Positions 26,988 through 34,322 of a stretch of 64,000 nt of DNA are shown here, piece after piece; positions within the stretch are counted from its first letter, which is position 1, and each line of letters opens with the position of its first letter. The notes beneath the pieces were generated by a model. That model worked only from the letters and a program-made list of their open reading frames with translations, did no database searches and was not told the origin of the DNA. The position numbers and the translations under genes were made by a program. The stretch is taken from positions 186,001 to 250,000 of the forward strand of contig JALIHJ010000011.1 in assembly GCA_022984795.1 (NCBI GenBank). The letters run 5' to 3'. This DNA comes from Fabrea salina. Taxonomy: Eukaryota; Ciliophora; Heterotrichea; Heterotrichida; Fabreidae.

Positions 26988-27569
26988 CTAAATATCGATT
27001 ATTTCTTCATCTTGACTGGAAGCTCCATCTGAACCACTTACGTCAATAGGTATTCCTTTGAAAACGTTCTGCATAACTTCTTTTTCTAGTATTGTACTGG
27101 TGGGGGAAACTAAGTACATCTGGCCAGTCCTAGTGATTACAGTCCAGGAGTTCAAGTGCATCATGAGGAGTTTTTGGTTTTGGTTATCTTCAGGATTCAC
27201 AATGTCACTGATTCTCACTGTTTCTGTTTTGTTTATCGTGTAAGCCCCTGTAATCCCTAGTTCGATTTCCTTTCCATTTTCCAGCAAGTTGATTTCGTAA
27301 ACCATTTTCTCGGTCAAAGGCACCAAATCCCTAAAGAACTTCCAAAGCCCTAAGGCAATGATTCCTTGGAATGAAAAAGAAAGCCAAGACATCTCCGAGT
27401 AGTACCTCAAAATCCGGTATAGGAAGTACCCAGCTCCTGCTCCTGTTCCCAAGTAAACGTTTCTGCACGCAGTGCTGACCCCTCTAGCTTCCAGCAGTTT
27501 ATGTTTGCCGTCTGTGAACTTCAAAGGAGTTTCTGGCTTAAAACTAAATCTTCTAAAAAGCTTCAGCAT
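26988..27569 (-). CDS. small two-TM membrane protein, possibly mitochondrial
   Basis: A 193-aa protein with a basic, Phe/Arg-rich N terminus (MLKLFRRFSFK) that could serve as a mitochondrial presequence, two hydrophobic segments (about 38-55 and 62-80), and a soluble C-terminal domain. The layout resembles the TMEM70/TMEM186/TMEM223 group of mitochondrial assembly factors, but sequence similarity is not clear enough to name it. The acidic end reads SQDEEIIDI. Confidence 0.65.
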   Translation of the reverse strand: MLKLFRRFSFKPETPLKFTDGKHKLLEARGVSTACRNVYLGTGAGAGYFLYRILRYYSEMSWLSFSFQGIIALGLWKFFRDLVPLTEKMVYEINLLENGKEIELGITGAYTINKTETVRISDIVNPEDNQNQKLLMMHLNSWTVITRTGQMYLVSPTSTILEKEVMQNVFKGIPIDVSGSDGASSQDEEIIDI

Positions 27570-27591
27570 AATTATGCCATTCCTGATTTAT

Positions 27592-29139
27592 TTAAACTTT
27601 TACGAATTGGAACACTACTACGGCAAGTCCAAACACACAAATCAAACAATGCACTCCTACGCTAAACTTCCACTTACTGCGTGCTCCTGGGGATTGCTGC
27701 ACGCTGTTCAGCATGTCTTCTTCTTTTTCAGCCATCCTCATTCCTCCTGGACTTTCCAGTACTTTTCTTATCATTTCTGGTTTCGTGTACTCTGCGTGGA
27801 GCACCACTGGAATCACGTATATGAAGTACAGACCACAAACAGCTCCTGCCACCCCAGCTATAGAACCCACTTTAGGGTATACACTTGCTATGAGTGTTGT
27901 GATGGAAGCCACTCCTAAAGAGTACAAAAAGACTATTTTTCTGTTGGGAGAGTCAGAGTTGAAAAAGAACCCTAGAAGTTGCGCCCTCACTAAGTAAGCC
28001 ACCATAGGGTACACAGTCATCATTTGGGTGAACAACACAAACCTAATAATAAAAGCTAAAACGTTGTCTGCAGAAAACATGTCAAGTGCATTTTGCTTTA
28101 TGGAGCCCTGGGGAAACCCATTCCCCTTAAACCCAAGATACCCCAGAATGCCTATTAAGAAGTAACTCAGTCCCACTGCAAAGTAACCCAGTACTAAGTC
28201 CCTGGTGTTTTTTTCTTGCTTTTCGTTGTTTTTCAAAATAATTGCAATACAATTGTGTATGAAGAACGAAAGCGAAAGGATCCCTGCAAAACTCAAACAC
28301 CCAGGCTCAATCAAGCTCAAGTTCACGTCCCTGTCGTGCTTCAAGCAGTTCCAGTTGTCACTACACTTTTTATCGGAGTCAGGAATACTGTTGGACCCAG
28401 AAGTTGTAAAAGTGTTAATAGCCAAAGCTCTAATGCCTACTGCTATTATAAAAAAAGTAATAATCAACACGAAAAATATCCCCCCTGAGTTAAGTTTGAT
28501 GTACGTTCTCTTGTCCTTGAAGTTAAGGAACACCAACAGTACTCCAAACAAAATAAAAGGAGTGTAACGCGAGGAAAAGGTATCCCAGCAGTCTGAACAG
28601 TCAGAAAATTTACTTCCACTGATCCAAATAGACAGTCCTTCTAGGATGTTGAAAAACGCACTGTTGAGCAAAACATTAAAAGCCATCAATGCACCTAACA
28701 AAACCAAACAACTCATGACCAGAGTCAAGTACCTCCCTTTGTCCCCCCACATTCTCCCAATCAACTCCATGATGTTTTCTTCGCCTGCAGCTTCACTGTA
28801 CTTAGCAATCAAGTGACAGGTGTAGCAGGCTATGAATCCCACGATGACAATGACTATTGACCCCATAACTAACCCAGCTTGGTCTATTCCCCAAGGAATG
28901 GCTAAAACGGTTGACCCTATCATAGTGTTCCAGATGCTAAACACAGTCATCCAAGACTTTTGTGTTGTGTTAGAAAAAGGAACAAGTTCTAAAGGGTTCA
29001 CTATGTGGTTGGGCACTTTGAGGTCCAAGTTGTTGTTGCTGGTCATAAGTTTGTCGTAAAGCTTCATTCTCTGGTACATAGTCCGGCGCAAGTTAGGGTT
29101 GTAAGGGTTCCTTGCTTCTGAATTCCCTGTTTCAGCCAT
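27592..29139 (-). CDS. amino-acid transporter, SLC38A9-like (AAAP family)
   Basis: A 515-aa polytopic protein with about 11 TM segments. TM1 (VFSIWNTMIGSTVLAIPWGIDQAG) is close to the matching segment of SLC38A9, the lysosomal arginine sensor of the mTORC1 pathway. The hydrophilic N terminus of about 60 residues and a Cys-rich luminal loop (about 180-275, with N-glycosylation sites) also fit that subfamily. Transport of amino acids across a lysosome-like membrane is expected; whether it signals to TOR is inference. The ATG faces the next gene across 37 bp. Confidence 0.88.
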   Translation of the reverse strand: MAETGNSEARNPYNPNLRRTMYQRMKLYDKLMTSNNNLDLKVPNHIVNPLELVPFSNTTQKSWMTVFSIWNTMIGSTVLAIPWGIDQAGLVMGSIVIVIVGFIACYTCHLIAKYSEAAGEENIMELIGRMWGDKGRYLTLVMSCLVLLGALMAFNVLLNSAFFNILEGLSIWISGSKFSDCSDCWDTFSSRYTPFILFGVLLVFLNFKDKRTYIKLNSGGIFFVLIITFFIIAVGIRALAINTFTTSGSNSIPDSDKKCSDNWNCLKHDRDVNLSLIEPGCLSFAGILSLSFFIHNCIAIILKNNEKQEKNTRDLVLGYFAVGLSYFLIGILGYLGFKGNGFPQGSIKQNALDMFSADNVLAFIIRFVLFTQMMTVYPMVAYLVRAQLLGFFFNSDSPNRKIVFLYSLGVASITTLIASVYPKVGSIAGVAGAVCGLYFIYVIPVVLHAEYTKPEMIRKVLESPGGMRMAEKEEDMLNSVQQSPGARSKWKFSVGVHCLICVFGLAVVVFQFVKV

Positions 29140-29176
29140 AATTTTTTAAGTCAACTCCACAAGACTAAACATTTAA

Positions 29177-29470
29177 ATGTTAACAAATAAATCAATGCCA
29201 GGTCCTTGGATAGCAATTGGAGTGTTTGGGCTGACTGTTTCAGGAATAATAGCTATTCCCCATGTTAAAAGGTGGATTTACAGAAAGCAAAGACTCAAAC
29301 AAATCAAGAAGCAGTTGGCTTCTCTGCGAAAAGAAAAGAAAGAAATTAAGTACCATCAGAACTGGGCTTATTCCAGAGGAGAAACTCAGGAAGCCCAGAA
29401 CTTCGACACTGACATCGAAATAGTTGACGGAAGAATCTTCCAACTCCTAAACGAACAGAAAAACATATAG
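29177..29470 (+). CDS. small single-TM protein
   Basis: A 97-aa protein: one hydrophobic segment (about 10-28), then a basic and charged helix (KRWIYRKQRLKQIKKQ). A second ATG at codon 7 is an equal candidate start. It ends in TAG. No family recognised. The size and single N-terminal membrane helix recall small respiratory or translocase subunits, but nothing proves this. Confidence 0.6.
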   Translation: MLTNKSMPGPWIAIGVFGLTVSGIIAIPHVKRWIYRKQRLKQIKKQLASLRKEKKEIKYHQNWAYSRGETQEAQNFDTDIEIVDGRIFQLLNEQKNI

Positions 29471-29526
29471 TGTGCATATGTAAATAAGTAACTTTAATAC
29501 TGACTTAGAGTTTAAAACGGATATAA

Positions 29527-30108
29527 ATGGAAAAGGTTCTAGTAGCTTTGCTAGTTGCAGGGGCTTTTGCGGGAGTGGAACACTTTCCCTACGACTTGAA
29601 GTTGGAGTGGGAATTTCCAGACCAAGAAACAGTAGACTTTTTCTTGCACGTGCCTAAAGTAGTTGTGGATACCTTTGGGTGGTGCGGAGTAGGGTTTAAA
29701 CTAGGCGATGAAGAGGATCTTACTATGGCCCACTCAGACCTTTTTACTTTAAGAATTCAGTCTAACCTTTTGGACGACAGAGTAGGTTTAGGGAACATAA
29801 CTCCTCCTCATGACTACAAAAAAGGCTGTGAAAACAACTTAGAACTTGATGACAACTACTCTATGGACGGAGACACTCGGATTTATAAGTTTTCCAGGAA
29901 ACTAGACACTGAAGACGAATGCGACATTCCTTTGAAACAAGGAGACGCTTTCATAATGATGTGGGCAGTTGGGCAGCTGTACCAAGGAGACTGCATTGCC
30001 CACACCCACTACAACAGAGGAAGGGAGTTTGGGTGGCTTACTGAAGACTATGTGGATGATGGCTCTGACGACTACCTAGGAGACGGAGGCTATGTCCAAA
30101 CTAATTAA
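29527..30108 (+). CDS. secreted DOMON-domain protein
   Basis: A 193-aa protein with a cleavable signal peptide (MEKVLVALLVAGAFAGVEH). The body follows the DOMON beta-sandwich pattern: GWCGVGFKLG near 52, HSDLFTLRI near 70, a SRKLDTEDECDIPLKQGD strand pair, and MMWAVGQ. DOMON domains bind heme or sugar and often work in redox or adhesion. Here there is no cytochrome b561 or other partner domain, so it is a free secreted or luminal protein. Ligand unknown. Confidence 0.75.
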   Translation: MEKVLVALLVAGAFAGVEHFPYDLKLEWEFPDQETVDFFLHVPKVVVDTFGWCGVGFKLGDEEDLTMAHSDLFTLRIQSNLLDDRVGLGNITPPHDYKKGCENNLELDDNYSMDGDTRIYKFSRKLDTEDECDIPLKQGDAFIMMWAVGQLYQGDCIAHTHYNRGREFGWLTEDYVDDGSDDYLGDGGYVQTN

Positions 30109-30129
30109 CACTCTGAGATAATCTTTACA

Positions 30130-30735
30130 TTAACTGCAGCACCAAGAACCCCCAGTCTTAATGACTTTGCCTTCAGAAACGCGGGTAGCTGAGTAACTAG
30201 GTTGCGGAATGGAGCTGAGTGAGTTAAAAATACTTCGAGCCATCATCTCGAAAGCTTCCTTAACTCCAGTTCCATTTTTAGCTGAAGTTTCAATGAATTC
30301 CATTCCGTAGCTTTCTGCGAGTTCGGCTCCTTGTTCATGCGAGATTTCACGCGAAGAGTTGAGGTCAGCTTTGTTGCCTATCAAGAGTTTAGGAATTGAC
30401 TCTGAAAGGTACTTATTGGATTCTTCGTGCCACTTAGTGATGCTTTGGAAACTGGAAGTTGTAGTGATATCGTACAACAGACAGATTCCTTGAGCACCCC
30501 TATAGTAAGAGGACACTATGTTTCTGAACCTGTCTTGACCTGCAGTGTCCCAAAGTTGTAGCTTAATTACCTTTCCTTCTATTTCGAAAGTTGAGATTTT
30601 AAAGTCTACGCCAATAGTGGTTTGGAACTCTGGAGTAAATTTGTCGTCAACAAATCTCAGGAGGAGCGAAGTTTTGCCTACTGAGCTGTCTCCTATTAAA
30701 AGGATTTTGAAGGTGTAGTCATATTCTGAGTCCAT
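30130..30735 (-). CDS. Rab GTPase, Rab1/Rab35-like
   Basis: A 201-aa small GTPase. P-loop GDSSVGKT at 15-22, switch I FTPEFQTTIGVDFKI, switch II WDTAGQDRFR, base-binding NKAD and ETSAK are all present, so it should bind and hydrolyse GTP. The RabF-type string GVDFKISTFE and YYRGAQGI place it in the Rab1/8/35 group, which controls ER-Golgi or recycling traffic. It ends WCCS, a double-Cys site for geranylgeranylation. A TBC-type Rab-GAP is encoded at 40155-41000. Confidence 0.93.
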   Translation of the reverse strand: MDSEYDYTFKILLIGDSSVGKTSLLLRFVDDKFTPEFQTTIGVDFKISTFEIEGKVIKLQLWDTAGQDRFRNIVSSYYRGAQGICLLYDITTTSSFQSITKWHEESNKYLSESIPKLLIGNKADLNSSREISHEQGAELAESYGMEFIETSAKNGTGVKEAFEMMARSIFNSLSSIPQPSYSATRVSEGKVIKTGGSWCCS

Positions 30736-31033
30736 TTTCCAGAGATAATTATAAATGTCTGGTGCGGTATGCTCGGACAGATAGCAAAAGAAGATTTAGC
30801 CGTGCTCAACAGTTTAAAGCACGCGTCGCCCTTCTGACACCCAATACTCACAAAACTCCTAAAACACTAATTTAACACCTAACTAAACTATGCAAGCATT
30901 TGAAAGTTTACTTCAAATAATCGCTATTTATAAATGAACTACTTTCCCAAGAGTAGAGTAGTTCAAAAAAACCTTCTAACCGAAAATAACTTTCCCAGTA
31001 ACCCATAATATTTCTAACTACTATAATTTAGTT
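30736..31033. other. 298-bp stretch without a confident gene
   Basis: This is one of the longest spacers in the window. It holds an ATG in a promoter-like setting (GATAATTATAAATG, ATG at 30755) whose frame stops after nine codons and cannot be extended with a 15- or 16-nt intron. It also has a 24-codon frame at 30934-31008 and an inverted repeat TGAACTACT...AGTAGTTCA near 30935-30965. No tRNA or snRNA signature was found. It may hold the Rab and downstream promoters or a small non-coding RNA. Confidence 0.4.
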
Positions 31034-31999
31034 ATGACCGACAGAGACATAAGTGACGTTGAAAAAGGCCTTACTGACTTATTTAAATACGCGTTTACAA
31101 CGAACTGCGAACTGGACGAAGCAAGTATGACCTCCGAAGAAGCCAGGACTTTAGAAGAATTAGATATCCTTGAAATTCTTGAGAACTTCAAAGACCTTGT
31201 TGTTGACCTTCTGAATTTCAAAAAGAACTATAAATCCTCAGACAAGGCCAAACTCACTAAAAAGTGCGAGCAGTTCGAAAACATGCTGCAGAAACTCGAA
31301 AGTGATGTCCGAAAACACATCCGAGTTGAGCACCAACTTAAACTCCACATTGACACAACTCAAAGCAGAGTTGATGAACTAGAGAAAATAAACGAAAAAG
31401 CCAAAAAGCACATTGCGCAGCTCGAAGGCGAACTGGCTGGCAAAGAAAACAACTCTGAAGACGTCTCTGAAAAACTCAAAAACTTAGAAAACAAATTTTT
31501 CGAAGAACTCCAAAGAGCCAAAAAAGATTCTAAAAAAGATAAACTCAAAGAGCACTACGACAATAAAGTGTCGAAGTTAATGGACATAATAGAAAAACGC
31601 GAAAAACAAATACAAGAACTCAAAAGCGAAAACTCTAAACTAAGAGGCGTGTGCGACGAAACTCTTAGACAGAACGAAAAGCTCAAAAAAGGACTTGAAA
31701 AAGACAAAAGAATCGACAACAGAAGTGGCAACATGGACAACCTCAAGAAAAAACTCGAAGAAAAAGCAGCCCAACTCAACAGCATGCAAAAACGCACTTT
31801 CTTGCCTGTGAAGTCTCCAGGAAGGAAACCCAAAAGGTGCACTAGACGGTCCATGGGAGAAGTTGAGCTTAGAGCTGCTTCAACTTTTACGTCCAAAAAA
31901 GAGGACAAGTCCAGGAAACGGTCAGTTTCCCGCAGACACATGCGAAGCTACTCAGACTACACTCAGTGCAACGTAGCTAAAAGGACTCCTTCTCGTTAA
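31034..31999 (+). CDS. coiled-coil protein with basic tail
   Basis: A 321-aa protein: acidic first 40 residues, coiled coil from about 55 to 240, then a strongly basic Ser/Arg-rich tail (KSPGRKPKRCTRRS, KSRKRSVSRRHMRSYS). The tail may bind microtubules or nucleic acid or carry phosphorylation sites. No family recognised. The last base of its TAA is the first base of an ATG (TAATG) in the leader of the eL28 gene. Confidence 0.75.
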   Translation: MTDRDISDVEKGLTDLFKYAFTTNCELDEASMTSEEARTLEELDILEILENFKDLVVDLLNFKKNYKSSDKAKLTKKCEQFENMLQKLESDVRKHIRVEHQLKLHIDTTQSRVDELEKINEKAKKHIAQLEGELAGKENNSEDVSEKLKNLENKFFEELQRAKKDSKKDKLKEHYDNKVSKLMDIIEKREKQIQELKSENSKLRGVCDETLRQNEKLKKGLEKDKRIDNRSGNMDNLKKKLEEKAAQLNSMQKRTFLPVKSPGRKPKRCTRRSMGEVELRAASTFTSKKEDKSRKRSVSRRHMRSYSDYTQCNVAKRTPSR

Positions 32000-32046
32000 T
32001 GCTAAACTTAATTTTGTTTGAAAAGGTTCCATTTTGTAATAAACAA

Positions 32047-32457
32047 ATGGCGACAGTGTCCTCTGACGTATTGTGGGAACTCACCAAAAACCACAACTCA
32101 TTCCAAGTTCGCAGAGACAGAAAGGACTTCTCTAGCGACCCTTATAACTTAGCTAACGCCCAAACAAAGAGGTTCGCAGGAATTGCCAGGGAAGACGGAA
32201 TTGGAGTTGAGCACAAAAAGAAGGACGGGTCTGTGGTGATCCGCCTCAAAAAAAGAAGAAAGTACGGAGAAAAGGGAAAAACTCATCACGAAACTACCAT
32301 AGAAGTCAAGCGAGGCGGCTTTGCAGGAAGAGCCAAAAACACTTTGGCTAGTTTGGCTGAAAACAGAGATGCTTCTTTGGTGGCTGCTGCTAGACAAAAG
32401 ATGGCTAAACTCCACTCCACTGAGGTTCCCAAGAAAACGATTTCAAGAAAGAAGTAA
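32047..32457 (+). CDS. RPL28: 60S ribosomal protein eL28
   Basis: A 136-aa basic protein of the cytosolic large subunit. The start (SSDVLWELTKNHNSFQVRRD), the middle GIGVEHKKKDGSVVIRLKKRR and the C-terminal SLVAAARQKMAKL helix follow the eL28 pattern. An in-frame ATG at 31999 would add 16 residues (MLNLILFEKV...) not found in the family, so the ATG at 32047 in AAACAAATGG is preferred. It is convergent with the WNK gene, 39 bp apart. Confidence 0.88.
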   Translation: MATVSSDVLWELTKNHNSFQVRRDRKDFSSDPYNLANAQTKRFAGIAREDGIGVEHKKKDGSVVIRLKKRRKYGEKGKTHHETTIEVKRGGFAGRAKNTLASLAENRDASLVAAARQKMAKLHSTEVPKKTISRKK

Positions 32458-32496
32458 TCTAATTTAGTTACACACTAACTTGCTTAATTATGTATA

Positions 32497-33588
32497 TCAA
32501 CCTTTGGTTGAGGCAAACCTAGACCTAACTATCTTTGAAATCTCAGAAGCCAAAATGCTTTCTAAAGCAACGTTCAGCCCAAGTTCTTTAATCATTTCTG
32601 TGGCTACGCTGTTGGGTGTGTCTGAGTCAAAATAAAAGTTGAACTTGATCAGTTGGGGATTCCCCAGTAAGTCTTGAACGTTCATGCTGATTTCTATTGA
32701 CTCAGAAGTTGTTGGGTCTACTTGTTTATTTTGGGGTTGTTTGTCCAGACAAATAGGCTCTTTGTCTAGGTGGTGACTGGTGTTTAAAAAGGGTTCCTGC
32801 AGTAACTGGTAAGCAGTGGGTCTGGTTTCCTTTGGACTTAAAGTTTTTAAAAGGAATCTATGTATTTCTAGGTCGCCAACTTGATCAAGGCAACTTGGAG
32901 GCATCCCTTCGATTATTTTTCTGTACACACTTGCAGTTGTTCCGCACTCAGAATAAGGAGTTTCCATAGTGCACATTTCTAACAAGCACATTCCAAAGGC
33001 GTAAATGTCTACTTCTTTTCCATAGTTTTCATCGTACATCTCAGGAGCCATGAAGCAGGGCGTCCCTGCAAAAGAACTTGAGTGCGAAGTCATAAGGACT
33101 GTAGACAGCCCCAAGTCCCCAATTCTAGCTTTGCCAGTTGAGGAGTCAATGAACACGTTCTCAGTTTTAATGTCTCTGTGGATAATGGGGGGACTTTGTG
33201 TGTGCAAGTAGTGCAAACCTGAAAGAATGTCTCTGCACCAGTTCTTAACTACACACCTCCGAGGAGCGTGAATTCTGTGCAAGTAAGATTTAAGGTCTCC
33301 TCCTGAAAGTAGTTCTGTAATAAATACTAAATGGTGCCTTCCTGAGACCCAAGCTCCTCGGCACTGAATTATGTTAGGGTGCTTGAGTTGCTTTATAAGT
33401 GTAATTTCCTTTTGGAGCGAAGTTAGTTCTTTTTCTGATAAAGTTTGCAAGTTAATTGCGTTCCAAGCTACTTCACAACCTTGCTCTCTGTCCTGGCCTT
33501 TATAAACTACTTTTTGAGAACCTGAGCCTATTACTTCATTTGACCTTACAAACCTTCCGCGTGGGGACTTTTCCACTACTGACTTCAT
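32497..33588 (-). CDS. WNK-type kinase
   Basis: A 363-aa kinase. The usual catalytic Lys of beta-strand 3 is replaced (VAWNAI), and the Lys sits in the glycine loop (GSGSQKVVYKG), the defining mark of WNK (with no lysine) kinases. HRDIKTENVFI, GDLGLS and APEMYDE complete the active site, so it should be active. After the kinase domain (about 18-275) comes one fold starting KFNFYFDSDTPNSVATEMIKELGL, which fits the autoinhibitory PF2-like domain of WNKs. In animals WNKs sense chloride and volume. Its ATG is only 8 bp from that of the divergent ankyrin gene. Confidence 0.9.
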   Translation of the reverse strand: MKSVVEKSPRGRFVRSNEVIGSGSQKVVYKGQDREQGCEVAWNAINLQTLSEKELTSLQKEITLIKQLKHPNIIQCRGAWVSGRHHLVFITELLSGGDLKSYLHRIHAPRRCVVKNWCRDILSGLHYLHTQSPPIIHRDIKTENVFIDSSTGKARIGDLGLSTVLMTSHSSSFAGTPCFMAPEMYDENYGKEVDIYAFGMCLLEMCTMETPYSECGTTASVYRKIIEGMPPSCLDQVGDLEIHRFLLKTLSPKETRPTAYQLLQEPFLNTSHHLDKEPICLDKQPQNKQVDPTTSESIEISMNVQDLLGNPQLIKFNFYFDSDTPNSVATEMIKELGLNVALESILASEISKIVRSRFASTKG

Positions 33589-33596
33589 TAATTATA

Positions 33597-34313
33597 ATGA
33601 GGAGACTCAACAGAGGTGCTAGAAGAGCTAGAAACGGGGCTTTCAACGGGCTTATGCAAACTAAAGAGTTCAATTCAGCTTATGCAAACTTAGAAAACTT
33701 AATTTCGGAGTACCAAAACATAGACAACCCCCTTTCACAACTCCCCAGAACTCAACAGGTAAAAAAGATTTTAGACTCTATAACTTCACAAAACTTAGAA
33801 GTCTTAACTTCAATTGTAAACTTAGAAAGCGAAATACTTCCTGGTTTACTGAACCAAACCCAGAACTTCTTCCCTTTGCATGAAGCTGTTAAAACTATGA
33901 ATGCTGAAGTTGTTCAGCTTTTGTTAAAAGGAGGAGCGTTTCCGAATGCCACTGACTCCTCTAAAAAAACTCCTTTGCACTACGGGTTCATGAACATAGA
34001 CATTTTAAAGTTACTTGTGAGTTATGGAGCTGACCCTAACCTTAAAGACGAAGAAGGATTTACTGCTTTTGGTTTGGCTTCAAAAGCAAAGTTGCCTTTG
34101 AATGTGCTGCGTGAGTATGTTAACTTAGGAGCTGACATACACTTATACAACCAAGAAGGCACTTGTTATATAAACTACCTTGACTCCCAGGTTCTTGAGT
34201 CTTTAGAAAACTTGTTTACCTGGAGCAAAAGTAAAGCTTTTTTGTTTATATCCAGAAAAGTTTACAACTCACTTCCTAAAAGCCTCGTTAGAGAGGTAGT
34301 TAACTTTCTTTAA
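33597..34313 (+). CDS. ankyrin-repeat protein
   Basis: A 238-aa protein with a basic start (MRRLNRGARRARNG) and about three to four ankyrin repeats, for example FFPLHEAVKTMNAEVVQLLLKGGA, KKTPLHYGFMNIDILKLLVSYGADPN and GFTAFGLASKAKLPLNVLREYVNLGADI. The C terminus (SKAFLFISRKVYNSLPKSLVREVVNFL) resembles a SOCS-box-like or short helical end, uncertain. Binding partner unknown. Only TAATTATA separates its ATG from that of the WNK gene. Confidence 0.82.
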   Translation: MRRLNRGARRARNGAFNGLMQTKEFNSAYANLENLISEYQNIDNPLSQLPRTQQVKKILDSITSQNLEVLTSIVNLESEILPGLLNQTQNFFPLHEAVKTMNAEVVQLLLKGGAFPNATDSSKKTPLHYGFMNIDILKLLVSYGADPNLKDEEGFTAFGLASKAKLPLNVLREYVNLGADIHLYNQEGTCYINYLDSQVLESLENLFTWSKSKAFLFISRKVYNSLPKSLVREVVNFL

Positions 34314-34322
34314 CAAAAATTA

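Noticed and set aside
30755-30840. U6 snRNA or tRNA in the Rab upstream spacer
   Set aside because: AGAAGATTTAGC is faintly U6-like, but the invariant ACAGAGA box and 3' stem are missing; no tRNA arms could be drawn.
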